Positions 42,205 to 52,059 of a stretch of DNA of 64,000 bases are shown in pieces. Origin of the DNA: Chitinophagales bacterium (lineage in GTDB: Bacteria; Bacteroidota; Bacteroidia; Chitinophagales; JADJOU01); assembly GCA_030832185.1 (NCBI GenBank), contig JAURJQ010000022.1:124001-188000 (forward strand), in the 5' to 3' direction. Within the stretch, counting starts at the first letter, position 1, and each line of letters starts with the position of its first letter. The notes under the pieces are model-generated. The model searched no databases. It saw nothing but the letters and a program-made list of their open reading frames with translations, and had not been told where the DNA came from. Made by a program: the position numbers and the translations under genes.

Positions 42205-44446
42205 TGTCTAGATTTAAGGTGATACTTGTAAAAATGGTTCTTCCCCATAGATTATTGACTTCACTATTCGGCGCACTATGCACATTTCCCGAGAAGCCAG
42301 ATACTCGCAGATTTCTAATGTTTAAAATATTCTTAACACCTATTGTAATATTCAATTTATCATTCCATATATTTTTAGAAGCACTAAGATCAGAATACAT
42401 AAAGGCTGGTATAGCAGACTCTTCTACACTATTGGTCTGTAAATTATAAACTACGAAAGGATTGTATGAATTAAACTTATTGACAGATGTAAATTTCATA
42501 TCCCACTTTTTATAATAATAAGTTAGATTGGCGTTAATCGTCCAGTTAAATAAAAAATAATCTAGTTGATTCGTTGAGTTGCTGAATAAACGCTGGAAAC
42601 CATTAAACGAAGTGCCAAGCACGAAAATGTAATCTTTATATTTTACACGATTATCTATATTAGTTATAAGCCCTCTCACATTGCCTATGTTCAGATACTT
42701 AAATTCATTTGTATTTGGATTAACATTGACTATATCTATGGCGTTTGATTTATTGAAATAAGTAAAGTTTAGTGAGGATGAATATGATACCAAACTGCTA
42801 GAAGCTTTTACCTTCTCTGGTTTGACATCTATGCCAAATTGGAAATTATCATTGGTTTCTGTCGTCAAATTAGGGTTTCCAGTAATATTATGATTAATGT
42901 CAATAAACGTAAAGTAAAGCTCCTTTAACTCAGGTATGCGATAGCCTCGGCTAAATGCAAATCTGGAACTAAAATGTTTACTGAGTTCATATCTAAAGTT
43001 GACAGTAGTAGATATGGGAGTGGGCGCTACATTATTAATACTATATCTTAAACCTGGCTGCATAAGTAGTTTTTCAGAGAACTTGTAGTTAGCCATTACA
43101 AATAAACTTAAATCAGTTATTGCCTTGGCACTAGAATCCAACTTCTGAGAATTACCGATATCCATATTGAAGTCTGCACCATAGAGCAAATTAAGCCTTT
43201 TACTTGGTATTTCATGCTTGATTTGAGAACGTCCAAAGATGTTATAAATTTTTTCATTGACATCTCTTAAATATGTTCGACTTCCTGCTATTAAATCTTG
43301 ATTATAGTATTCAATATTTCGCGAAAAATAATTAAAGTTAGAATAATTTTGCCACTCTACATACTTTGAGAATATAGTATTGGTATTGCCGCCTACGTTA
43401 AACTTAGTAGTCTTGTAGTATTCATCATTCACCAGGATTTGCTGAGAAGATGCAGGATTTAATTTATTCATAATACTTTCCCAAAATCCATTTATTTTCA
43501 TATGCAGACTCGTCTTTTTAGACAATGGGGCATAGTAGGATGTATTAACCATAAATTGCTCCTTAGGGTTCCATGCTAGATCTCGCCAAATAGGTTTGAC
43601 GAATCTTTTTAGAGAATCTTCATTCTGATCCCAGCCAAAGAAAACATTTCTATGAACGCCTAGACTTAACCTATGGCCTTTGACAGAGGTATTATAATAT
43701 ACATTGGCATTCACCACACCTACAGATTCTGCATATAGGTTCGCTTTAATATTAGACTCATAGGCTGTTCCAGTTTTCGTAATTAAATTTATAACACCAC
43801 CTGTAGCATTAGTTCCGTAGATCGTAGAAAGTGGTCCATCGACTACTTCAATTTTTTCAATATTGCCTAGTAATATTTGAGAATAATCTATATTACCATT
43901 TAATCTTCCTGCCACAGGTATGCCGTCAATCATTAGCTTTAAGTCAGAGCCACTCATACCATTTATCGAAACTTTAGTGCCTAATATGGGATCTTGGGTT
44001 ATCGTAAAGTTATTTTCTGTCAATAAAAAATCAGCTAGAGTCACCGCATTTTTATTCTTAATTTCTTCTGCAGTATAAAATTTTATTTTGAATGGAGATT
44101 GATACTTATTTCCTGGTACAATCTGACCGGTAACCAATACCTCTTCCAATAAATTTTTTATCGGCTTCATAAAAACCGACTTAGTATAAAGAGACCTGTT
44201 TATGACAATGCGAGTCATTCCTAATTTAAACATAATGACCGAATCCCATTCTGCGAAATACTTAAAATAAACTTCTCCCTTAAAATTAGATCTTGTGACG
44301 TCAAGAGATCTATTCTGGAAAAAAAGAATTGAGGTAACTCCTTCTAAAGGCTCATTAGTGATAGAATGCTGAACTATAAATTCTTGGCTAAATAGCGGAG
44401 TTGAAGAAACGAAAACCAAAAATAAAAAAACAAGGGAATGCCTCAC
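42194..44446 (-). CDS. TonB-dependent outer-membrane receptor
   Basis: A 750-residue receptor. A signal peptide (about 1-20, ending LFSQ) is followed by a carboxypeptidase-regulatory-like N-terminal domain (NEPLEGVTSILF), a TonB-box-like LEEVLVTGQ near residue 105, a plug domain (IMIDGIPVAG-like, DGPLSTIYGTNATGGVINLITK), and a 22-stranded type barrel with terminal FTSITLNLDN. The plug's YGTNATGGVIN is typical of siderophore/heme receptors. Flanked by HmuY-like genes on both sides, it most probably imports heme or a related ligand. TonB/ExbBD are not in the window. Confidence 0.9.
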   Translation of the reverse strand: MRHSLVFLFLVFVSSTPLFSQEFIVQHSITNEPLEGVTSILFFQNRSLDVTRSNFKGEVYFKYFAEWDSVIMFKLGMTRIVINRSLYTKSVFMKPIKNLLEEVLVTGQIVPGNKYQSPFKIKFYTAEEIKNKNAVTLADFLLTENNFTITQDPILGTKVSINGMSGSDLKLMIDGIPVAGRLNGNIDYSQILLGNIEKIEVVDGPLSTIYGTNATGGVINLITKTGTAYESNIKANLYAESVGVVNANVYYNTSVKGHRLSLGVHRNVFFGWDQNEDSLKRFVKPIWRDLAWNPKEQFMVNTSYYAPLSKKTSLHMKINGFWESIMNKLNPASSQQILVNDEYYKTTKFNVGGNTNTIFSKYVEWQNYSNFNYFSRNIEYYNQDLIAGSRTYLRDVNEKIYNIFGRSQIKHEIPSKRLNLLYGADFNMDIGNSQKLDSSAKAITDLSLFVMANYKFSEKLLMQPGLRYSINNVAPTPISTTVNFRYELSKHFSSRFAFSRGYRIPELKELYFTFIDINHNITGNPNLTTETNDNFQFGIDVKPEKVKASSSLVSYSSSLNFTYFNKSNAIDIVNVNPNTNEFKYLNIGNVRGLITNIDNRVKYKDYIFVLGTSFNGFQRLFSNSTNQLDYFLFNWTINANLTYYYKKWDMKFTSVNKFNSYNPFVVYNLQTNSVEESAIPAFMYSDLSASKNIWNDKLNITIGVKNILNIRNLRVSGFSGNVHSAPNSEVNNLWGRTIFTSITLNLDNVK

Positions 44447-44454
44447 GATTGACC

Positions 44455-45750
44455 TTAATGTACAAATAATTTATGAGAATAAATTTGAGAATCATTCTCT
44501 ATTTGTAAGAAGATCAACTTGTTTTTAAACGCATTCACATCTATCTTTAAATCAGCTCCCATAGTTGATTTATAAAGTACTTTACCTGTGATATCAAATA
44601 AGGTTACTAATTTTTTTTGCACACCTTGAGTTTTACTGACCATTTTCAAATCAGATCCATCTTGATAAACTTTTATTTCATTTTCTTCAGGATAGCCCGA
44701 CGATATAGAAGATATACTTCCCTTATTTATAAATGCAATATTGATAGATTTACTAGCTGCATCATAGGTAGTGAAAACGATATGCCATAACTTATTATTT
44801 CTATCTTTTAGAAAATAGCTTCTTCCAGAAGCTGGCTGACCAGATGTTTTATTAAGCCACTTCTCGCCTATTTGATTAAATTCTCTAGAAATAGGATCGG
44901 GAGAATTTAGTGAATTATTATAGAGTACCGTAGCTGGATCACCAATAGCCTCATAGGCTTCTGTTTTCACTACTCCTGGTTTTAAATATTCTTCAGGATA
45001 GCCAGCTATAGAAGACATTCGTATTAAATTGTGCGCGTTATTAGTTAAGACTCCTATAGGAAAAGTCTCTAAGCCCACATTATATTTTCTAAACAACAGA
45101 TCCCAATCATTATAGAGTGGCTCAAAGTCATTGGTCACTGCTCCAGTACTAAGATTAATATATCTATAATGTCTGGCAATAGGCGATACTTTAGATACTA
45201 CAATAGTTCTCGGATTCGAATTGTCGAGATCTGCATATCTTATGGTGAACTCGCGACCTGGAGAAGACTTATACGAGATATAAAATTTGCCATAGACATT
45301 ATCCTCACGCTTTACAATGTATATCTTAGTGGCTACATTGACGAAGCTAGGGTCTGTATAAAACGTACCAATACCAATATTAAATGAAGTATTAAAACTA
45401 CCTCTATAAAAGGTATCTAAGGCCCCATAGTAAAAGATACTAGAGCTATTAACCACAGAATTCAAGGTATCGGTGAAAGTTATGGCTGAAAACTGAGTTG
45501 TATCTTTATAAACGCGCCACACTTTCACACCTCTAGTTTCATTGATTTTTCCACCTATTTCATGGACTTCATTGTACAAAGCAATATCCCAACCTGTTTG
45601 GGTCTTTACGGAAGTGGTATTTGAGTTTAAATTTAAAAATACATGATCCGTGTCTTCTACGATAATGCTCTTAACTGTATAATTAGTGGGAGGGTTATTT
45701 TGAGCTATCGATAAAATAGGTATGGTACATAGCAATAAAAATCTTTTCAT
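44455..45750 (-). CDS. HmuY-like protein with T9SS type A sorting domain
   Basis: A 431-residue secreted protein with a signal peptide (about 1-17). Residues about 25-260 show HmuY-type strands (WDIALYNEVHE, NDWDLLFRKYNVGLETFPIGV), linked to a second beta domain, and the last ~75 residues (KKLVTLFDITGKVLYKSTM and LKIDVNAFKNKLIFLQIE) form a T9SS type A sorting domain. It would be exported by T9SS and may bind ligand at the surface or in the medium, while the downstream lipoprotein remains at the cell. It is 9 bases downstream of the TPR gene and 8 bases upstream of the receptor. Confidence 0.78.
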   Translation of the reverse strand: MKRFLLLCTIPILSIAQNNPPTNYTVKSIIVEDTDHVFLNLNSNTTSVKTQTGWDIALYNEVHEIGGKINETRGVKVWRVYKDTTQFSAITFTDTLNSVVNSSSIFYYGALDTFYRGSFNTSFNIGIGTFYTDPSFVNVATKIYIVKREDNVYGKFYISYKSSPGREFTIRYADLDNSNPRTIVVSKVSPIARHYRYINLSTGAVTNDFEPLYNDWDLLFRKYNVGLETFPIGVLTNNAHNLIRMSSIAGYPEEYLKPGVVKTEAYEAIGDPATVLYNNSLNSPDPISREFNQIGEKWLNKTSGQPASGRSYFLKDRNNKLWHIVFTTYDAASKSINIAFINKGSISSISSGYPEENEIKVYQDGSDLKMVSKTQGVQKKLVTLFDITGKVLYKSTMGADLKIDVNAFKNKLIFLQIENDSQIYSHKLFVH

Positions 45751-45759
45751 TTTCAGTAT

Positions 45760-46881
45760 TTATTTTACTCGATTAATTTGTTCAAATATTTTCTCAAAAT
45801 CTACTTTCTTCTCATCTATAATTTTGGCCTTTGCGAAATACTCTTTGGCCTCCTTGATGTTCGATAATGCCTTAGGTCGCGTAGCATCATTTTGTTCATT
45901 TAGAATACCAAGCGAAGAATTAAATAGAGCATAACCCAGACCATAATTTAAATCAAAATCATTAGGATACAACTTAAGTCCTTTACGATAATTTTCAATA
46001 GACTCTTCATATTTATCTTGACTTTCTAAGGTCTGAGATTTCACCAAATAGAGAGCAGTAGTTGGTGCCTGACGAATAGCTTCATCTAATTGCTTCAAGG
46101 CTGCGCTATATTCTTTAGCATCCAAACTACGATTAATAGAAAAAATAAGTAAATCTGGATCCGCAGGATACTTGGCTATACCTTCCTCGATATATTTATA
46201 AGCTGCTGATTTATCATCCAGCTGAAAACAAAGTTGGATAAGTCTAGCATAAGAAACTGCAGAACCTCCCGATGATACTTCTTTTTCAAATAAGGCTTTT
46301 GCTTCGTCTTTTTTATCACTATTGATGCAAAAGACGACCATATTATTGGTGATGTCATTGGAGGAAAGCGTAGTTTTCTCTCCTGTATTAGAAACCAAAG
46401 TAAAGTCCAGTTTATTCTCTACTAATACAGACTGAATTTCAAACAAATTTTTGTACAAATCATAGGCTAAACTATTTTTATTCTCTTTGTGCATTTGTAT
46501 ACCTTCAGAATATAAATCATAACCTAATATTTGCATCAATCTGAATAGTTGTTCTTTATTCTTAAAGTTTTTATTAATTCTGTAAACATTAATGAGTCCT
46601 TTGGACGCAGATAAGATATAATTCGTTTTTTCTATAGGCTTCTTAGATTCATAATATTGCTTGGTGATCAAACCCAAATAGTATTGAGCATCCTCACTTT
46701 CTAGATTCTTAGAATCTTTCATAGCCTCAGTGATTAACTCATAGGCCTTCTCCAAGTCTGATAGCTTAGACTCTTTCATAAAGCTAGTATAGTATGAGCC
46801 GGCCTTAGAGACCTCCTTGGTCTGACTATAAACTATAGAGCCTAAACTCAAAAACAGTATAAAGAAAAAAACTATTCTCAT
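45760..46881 (-). CDS. Secreted TPR-repeat protein
   Basis: A 373-residue periplasmic or surface protein starting at ATG 46881, which gives a signal peptide (MRIVFFFILFLSLGSIVYSQ). The in-frame GTG at 46902 is an alternative. The chain is built of helical repeats; typical TPR units include YIEEGIAKYPADPDLLIF, ALKQLDEAIRQAPTTALYLV and IENYRKGLKLYPNDFDLNYG. It lacks catalytic motifs. It is 24 bases after gyrA from the ATG (3 from the GTG), and 9 bases upstream of the HmuY-like T9SS gene, so it likely scaffolds or assists that system. Confidence 0.82.
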   Translation of the reverse strand: MRIVFFFILFLSLGSIVYSQTKEVSKAGSYYTSFMKESKLSDLEKAYELITEAMKDSKNLESEDAQYYLGLITKQYYESKKPIEKTNYILSASKGLINVYRINKNFKNKEQLFRLMQILGYDLYSEGIQMHKENKNSLAYDLYKNLFEIQSVLVENKLDFTLVSNTGEKTTLSSNDITNNMVVFCINSDKKDEAKALFEKEVSSGGSAVSYARLIQLCFQLDDKSAAYKYIEEGIAKYPADPDLLIFSINRSLDAKEYSAALKQLDEAIRQAPTTALYLVKSQTLESQDKYEESIENYRKGLKLYPNDFDLNYGLGYALFNSSLGILNEQNDATRPKALSNIKEAKEYFAKAKIIDEKKVDFEKIFEQINRVK

Positions 46882-46905
46882 CTCTATATTTTTATATATC
46901 ACAAA

Positions 46906-49503
46906 CTATTCCGCATCTCCTTCTTCAGGAGTATTATTTTCCATAGCATCATCTTCTGTATCCATAACTGTCCCGTCATCGATGAGCGGATTATCCTCAT
47001 CTTCAAAATCATCATCCTCATCTACCACTACTTTGGCTACGGCTGCTATGCTATCTTTCTTATCCAATTTTATCAAAGTCACTCCTTGCGTTGCTCTACC
47101 TACTACGCGCATTTTATCTACGCCAAGGCGTATAGCAATACCAGATTTATTAATAATCATTAGATGATTTCCATCTACCACATTTAGTATAGAAATTAGA
47201 TTTCCTGTTTTTTCTGTAATATTGAGGGTTTTGACACCTTTTCCTCCTCTATTAGTCACTCTGTAAATAGCTTCTCCATCTTCGGGATCGTCTATATAAG
47301 TTCGTTTCCCAAATCCTTTTTCACTGACTACCAATACAGTTTGAGGTATCTCACTCGATTTGTCTACACTGACTATACCTATTATTTCATTACCCGGGTT
47401 ATCTCCTAGATCCATACCAGTGACTCCAGCAGCCGTTCTGCCCATCGAACGCACTTTATTTTCATTAAATCGAATTGCTCTTCCATCTTTAGAGGCTATG
47501 ATCATTTCCATATTACCATTTGTCAATAATGCATCAAGTAATTCATCTTCTTCGCGAATAGTAATAGCAATAACTCCATTCTGTCTTGGCCTAGAAAATT
47601 CTTCTAAAAGTGTCTTTTTTATCACACCATTTTTAGTACAGAAGAAGACATAATGAGAATTGATATATTCCTCATCTTTTATGTTTTCGATAGGTAGATA
47701 GGCTAGTATTTTTTCATCGCCTGCTATATTCATAAGATTCTGAATAGCACGCCCCATGCTCGTTTTATTCCCCTCAGGTATTTCATATACATTGATCCAA
47801 TAACATCGTCCTTTACTTGTAAATAATAGAAGCACATTGTGGGTATTGGCTATAAATAAGTGCTCGGTGAAATCTTCTGTTCGAGATTTAGAACCCTTAG
47901 CTCCGCGTCCTCCTCTATTTTGCTCTCTGTACTCTTCTAAAGACGTTCTTTTGATATAACCTAGGTGTGAAATAGTCACCACGACTTGCTCATTAGCTAT
48001 TATATCCAGAATATCAATATCGCCAGAAGTGGCTATAATATCAGTTTTTCTGGCATCGCCAAATTTTTCTTTCATCTCTATCAGTTCATCTTTGATAATC
48101 TGCATGCGAAGGTTGACATCCGAAAGAATTTCTTTTAGTTTGTTTATCAAATCCATCAATCGCTTGAACTCATCCTTCAGTTTGTCAATTTCTAGACCTG
48201 TTAATGCTCCTAGTCGCATATCAATAATGGCTTTAGACTGCAATTCTGATAGCGTAAATCTAGACTCCAAGTTTCGCTGCGCTTCTGACTGACTAGGTGA
48301 TTTTTTGATTATTTCAATTACCTCATCTATATTGTCTACGGCTATAATAAGACCTTCGACTATGTGCGCTCTCGCCTCAGCTTTTCGCAGTTCGAATTCA
48401 GTTCGACGTGTAATGACATCATGTCTAAAATCGATAAAGTGATGAATTAATTGTTTTAGATTCAATAATTCTGGCCTACCATTTACCAAGGCTATATTAT
48501 TGACACCGTATGAAGTCTGCAATTGAGACATCTGAAAAAGTCTATTCAATACTACGTTGGTGATAGCGTCTCTTCTCAGTTCGATGACCAATCGCATACC
48601 ATTTCGATCTGATTCATCTCGCACATCTGATATTCCCTCTATTCGACCTTCATTGACTAATTCAGAAATCTGCACATGCAATTTCGCTTTATTGACCTGA
48701 TAAGGAATCTCAGTAATAATGATACTTTCGCGATTATTCTCTACCTCTATTTCAGCTCTACCTCGCACCACAACTTTACCTCTTCCTGTCTCAAATGCTT
48801 CTTTCACACCATCTATACCGTATATAACACCGCCAGTTGGAAAGTCTGGCGCTTTAATATGCTGCATCAATTCATCAATTGTCACATCATTATTTTCAAT
48901 ATATGCGATACAACCATCAATAGATTCACTAAGATTGTGTGGTAGCATATTGGTAGCCATACCTACAGCTATACCACTAGATCCATTCACCAATAGATTA
49001 GGAATCTTAGTAGGCATGACTTTAGGCTCATCAAGTGTATCGTCAAAGTTTTTCTGAAAATCGACGGTCTCTTTTTCTAAGTCATTGACGAATTCCATAG
49101 CTATCTTACTCATACGAGCTTCCGTATAACGCATAGCCGCTGGACTATCCCCATCTACTGAACCAAAATTACCCTGACCATCTACTAGCTTATAACGTAG
49201 ACTCCAATCTTGGGCCATACGCACCATCGTATCATATACAGATGAGTCTCCATGCGGGTGAAATTTACCCATGACCTCTCCCACTATTCTAGCAGACTTT
49301 TTGTATGCACTAGAGGCTGTGACGCCCAACTCATGCATACCGAAAATAACTCTTCTATGCACAGGTTTGAACCCATCTCTCACATCCGGAATAGCTCGAG
49401 CTACAATGACAGACATAGCATAATCTATGTAACTGTCTTTCATAGAATCACTAATATCTACATTAATAATTCCCTTCTTATCCTTATCATCAAATTCACT
49501 CAT
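46906..49503 (-). CDS. gyrA: DNA gyrase subunit A
   Basis: Breakage-reunion subunit of gyrase. The 865-residue protein has the catalytic Tyr126 in AMRYTEARM, the quinolone region [18 protein letters not shown] with Ser87 and Asp91 in the positions of E. coli Ser83 and Asp87, and a C-terminal wrapping domain with the GyrA box as QNRGGRG (usual QRRGGRG). The last ~35 residues are very acidic ([11 protein letters not shown]), as in many gyrase A tails. Topoisomerase IV ParC is unlikely because of the GyrA box and full six-blade region. It is the first gene of the run with the HmuY/TonB genes. Confidence 0.96.
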   Translation of the reverse strand: MSEFDDKDKKGIINVDISDSMKDSYIDYAMSVIVARAIPDVRDGFKPVHRRVIFGMHELGVTASSAYKKSARIVGEVMGKFHPHGDSSVYDTMVRMAQDWSLRYKLVDGQGNFGSVDGDSPAAMRYTEARMSKIAMEFVNDLEKETVDFQKNFDDTLDEPKVMPTKIPNLLVNGSSGIAVGMATNMLPHNLSESIDGCIAYIENNDVTIDELMQHIKAPDFPTGGVIYGIDGVKEAFETGRGKVVVRGRAEIEVENNRESIIITEIPYQVNKAKLHVQISELVNEGRIEGISDVRDESDRNGMRLVIELRRDAITNVVLNRLFQMSQLQTSYGVNNIALVNGRPELLNLKQLIHHFIDFRHDVITRRTEFELRKAEARAHIVEGLIIAVDNIDEVIEIIKKSPSQSEAQRNLESRFTLSELQSKAIIDMRLGALTGLEIDKLKDEFKRLMDLINKLKEILSDVNLRMQIIKDELIEMKEKFGDARKTDIIATSGDIDILDIIANEQVVVTISHLGYIKRTSLEEYREQNRGGRGAKGSKSRTEDFTEHLFIANTHNVLLLFTSKGRCYWINVYEIPEGNKTSMGRAIQNLMNIAGDEKILAYLPIENIKDEEYINSHYVFFCTKNGVIKKTLLEEFSRPRQNGVIAITIREEDELLDALLTNGNMEMIIASKDGRAIRFNENKVRSMGRTAAGVTGMDLGDNPGNEIIGIVSVDKSSEIPQTVLVVSEKGFGKRTYIDDPEDGEAIYRVTNRGGKGVKTLNITEKTGNLISILNVVDGNHLMIINKSGIAIRLGVDKMRVVGRATQGVTLIKLDKKDSIAAVAKVVVDEDDDFEDEDNPLIDDGTVMDTEDDAMENNTPEEGDAE

Positions 49504-49537
49504 GTAATTCTATTTATTTCAATTTTAATCTAGCCAA

Positions 49538-49545
49538 CAAATATA
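49538..49545 (-). promoter_or_regulatory. Candidate -7 promoter box for gyrA
   Basis: On the minus strand TATATTTG matches TAnnTTTG, 34 bases upstream of the gyrA start. A TTGAC sequence is 24 bases further, longer than the usual spacing. Confidence 0.35.
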
Positions 49546-49675
49546 CTAAATTTAGAACCTAATTTTAGTCAAATTATCCATATTTTGTGCACAATTGAGC
49601 ATTTAGGTTTTATTAAGATTTTACTAGTGAAATTGGTTTAATTTTACCCATAAAATCTCATTTTCTTATACCAAA

Positions 49676-50509
49676 ATGAATCTTAAAAACATAGCACTAA
49701 AAACGGTAGGTCAATATCTCAATCTACATGCTCATATTCGACCTAGGCAGGCTGCCGCTATGGGATTAAATCTATTTTGTAGACCCTTTGCAAAAAAACT
49801 AAAACCACACCAAAAACAATATCTCAAAGATGCTAAATTTTCTAAACTTGAATTCGCTCAAATTAAAATACAAACCTATAAATGGGGGAATGGTCCTAAA
49901 TCCGTCCTCCTTGTTCATGGCTGGGCTAGCCATAGCTATCGGTGGAGAACTTATATCGATGCTTTAGTTAAGTTAAATTACACCGTATATGCCTTTGATG
50001 CTCCGGGTCATGGACTCAGTGATGGACACTACCTGACGCTGCCAAACTATAGTGCAGTTATAGAGCAGTTTACTTCACAAATCGGAGGAATAGGTGCCAT
50101 TGTAGGGCATTCTTTCGGAGGATACGCTATTCTATATTGGCTATATGCATTTAAGCCTAGCAAAGATGCTAAAGCAGTTATCATGGCTGCACCAGGTGAA
50201 GTTTCCGACTTTATGGACCAAGGCATGAAGCAGCTTAATCTTTCTCTGAAGATGCAACACCACCTTCATCTAGAATTCAAGCATCGCGCAGGTAAAACAC
50301 CGCAAGACTTCTCCTCTCCCCTATTAGCAAAGGATTTAATTCAACCTGCCCTCATAGTGCATGACAGAAACGATCTAGATACCCAATATCAATATTCTGA
50401 GAAACTACATAGAGCATGGCAAGGTAGCCACTTGATGCTTACGAACGGACTAGGACATAGCCTGAAATCAAATGATGTCCTACTAAAAGTTTTGAATTTC
50501 TTGTTATGA
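49676..50509 (+). CDS. Alpha/beta hydrolase
   Basis: A 277-residue alpha/beta-fold protein without a signal peptide. The oxyanion-side VHGWASHSYRW and nucleophile elbow VGHSFGGY are clear; the acid is probably D in VHDRNDLDTQY and the His is in LGHSLKSND. The first 50 residues are an N-terminal helical extension not common in the core family. Substrate unknown. It overlaps the YitT gene by 4 bases (ATGA), so translation is coupled. Confidence 0.85.
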   Translation: MNLKNIALKTVGQYLNLHAHIRPRQAAAMGLNLFCRPFAKKLKPHQKQYLKDAKFSKLEFAQIKIQTYKWGNGPKSVLLVHGWASHSYRWRTYIDALVKLNYTVYAFDAPGHGLSDGHYLTLPNYSAVIEQFTSQIGGIGAIVGHSFGGYAILYWLYAFKPSKDAKAVIMAAPGEVSDFMDQGMKQLNLSLKMQHHLHLEFKHRAGKTPQDFSSPLLAKDLIQPALIVHDRNDLDTQYQYSEKLHRAWQGSHLMLTNGLGHSLKSNDVLLKVLNFLL

Positions 50510-51369
50510 AACGAATTGAATTTATCCGAAATTTAAAAGATGCCATATTTATTATACTCGGCATTTTTATGGCTTGTATTGGGTTAAAATGTTTCCTAAT
50601 CCCTAATGGTTATATAGATGGCGGAGCTATGGGGGTATCACTTTTATTGCAGCAGTTAACCAATATTGAATTAGCCATTTTTGTCATTCTCGTGAACCTG
50701 CCCTTTCTCATATTTGGAATTAAACAAATCTCACTCCAATTCACCATCAAAAGCATACTCGCTATATCTATATTAGCTGTCCTTCTGCATTATGTGACCT
50801 TACCTAGTATAACCGAAGACAAGCTACTTATAGCTGTTTTTGGAGGATTTTTTCTTGGTGCAGGTATAGGTCTGACTATCAGAGGTGGGGCAGTAATTGA
50901 TGGGACAGAGGTTATAGCTATATACATAAGTAGACGAACTGTCCTCTCTGTGGGTGATTTTATAGCTATCTTCAATGTAAGTTTATTTATTATAGCTATA
51001 GTGCTTATTGGCATTGAGACCGCTATGTATTCTATGCTTATTTATTTTTCTGCTTCTAAAACTATAGACTTTATAATCAATGGAATAGAAGAATATACGG
51101 CTGTATTGATCGTATCTGAGGAAAGTGAGCGAATTAAAAATTTCATATCAAATGATTTAGGGAAAGGAGTCACTGTATTCAACTCTGAGAAAGGATATGG
51201 GACTAAGGGGCATAAAGAACAGAGATATATACTTTATTGTGTAGTCACTAGACTGGAAGTGACTGATTTAATATTTGAAATTGAAAAAATTGACCCACAT
51301 GCTTTTATAACTCAACAATCCATAAAAGATTTAAAAGGCGGTCTCGTAAGAAAGCGCTCTCTTCATTAA
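50506..51369 (+). CDS. YitT family membrane protein
   Basis: A 287-residue inner-membrane protein of the DUF161/DUF2179 (YitT) family. Five membrane segments occupy residues about 10-180 with typical GGAMGVSLLLQQ and RGGAVIDGTEVIAIYISRR motifs, followed by the soluble C-terminal DUF2179 ferredoxin-like domain with FNSEKGYGTKGHKEQRYILYCVV. Family function is not firmly established. It overlaps the hydrolase by 4 bases and precedes nth by 15 bases. Confidence 0.88.
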   Translation: MKRIEFIRNLKDAIFIILGIFMACIGLKCFLIPNGYIDGGAMGVSLLLQQLTNIELAIFVILVNLPFLIFGIKQISLQFTIKSILAISILAVLLHYVTLPSITEDKLLIAVFGGFFLGAGIGLTIRGGAVIDGTEVIAIYISRRTVLSVGDFIAIFNVSLFIIAIVLIGIETAMYSMLIYFSASKTIDFIINGIEEYTAVLIVSEESERIKNFISNDLGKGVTVFNSEKGYGTKGHKEQRYILYCVVTRLEVTDLIFEIEKIDPHAFITQQSIKDLKGGLVRKRSLH

Positions 51370-51384
51370 TAAATAGGCGTTAAA

Positions 51385-52011
51385 ATGAAAAAAGCGGAAA
51401 AAACAGCTTATATATCAGATAAATTAGAAGAACTCTATCCTGAAACCCCAATCCCACTTAATCATACAGATGATTACACCCTACTTATAAGCGTATTGCT
51501 TTCTGCTCAATGCACGGATGAACGCGTAAATAAAACCACTCCCTTTCTTTTTGAAAAAGCTAAAACTCCTCATGCAATGATTAAACTTAGCGTGGATCAA
51601 ATAGAAGAAATCATTCGACCTTGTGGACTATCCAAGGCCAAATCGAATGCCATATACAATCTATCCCATATCCTGATAGACAAGCATCAAGGGAAAGTAC
51701 CACAAAACTTTGAAGATTTAGAATTTCTCCCAGGAGTTGGACATAAAACGGCTAGTGTAGTCATGAGTCAAGCGTTCGGAATCGCTGCTTTTCCGGTAGA
51801 TACCCATATTCATAGACTAGCTACACGCTGGAAACTAACGAATGGAAAATCGGTAGAACAGACAGAAAAGGACCTCAAACGACTCTTTCCAGAACATCTA
51901 TGGAATAAACTCCACCTTCAAATCATTTTCTACGGCCGTGAATATTGCCCTGCTAGAGGGCATATAATAGAAAATTGTCCTATTTGCCGTCAATTGGGGG
52001 TGAAGAAATAA
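51385..52011 (+). CDS. nth: Endonuclease III, HhH-GPD DNA glycosylase/AP lyase
   Basis: Base-excision repair enzyme removing oxidised pyrimidines. The 208-residue protein has the helix-hairpin-helix LPGVGHKTA with catalytic K121, then PVDTHIHR with D139. The iron-sulfur loop is incomplete: C188, C198 and C201 are seen but the fourth cysteine of the usual C-x6-C-x2-C-x5-C is missing and the first gap is longer. The 4Fe-4S cluster may therefore be absent or bound differently. It is 15 bases after the YitT gene and ends 48 bases from the convergent mltG. Confidence 0.93.
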   Translation: MKKAEKTAYISDKLEELYPETPIPLNHTDDYTLLISVLLSAQCTDERVNKTTPFLFEKAKTPHAMIKLSVDQIEEIIRPCGLSKAKSNAIYNLSHILIDKHQGKVPQNFEDLEFLPGVGHKTASVVMSQAFGIAAFPVDTHIHRLATRWKLTNGKSVEQTEKDLKRLFPEHLWNKLHLQIIFYGREYCPARGHIIENCPICRQLGVKK

Positions 52012-52059
52012 TGTTTTCCTTTCCACTTCCTTGGCCTTGGATAAAAATAAAAACTCAAC

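Noticed and set aside
46982-48292. Several serine-rich plus-strand frames inside gyrA
   Set aside because: They are antisense shadows of gyrA with low-complexity Ser composition.
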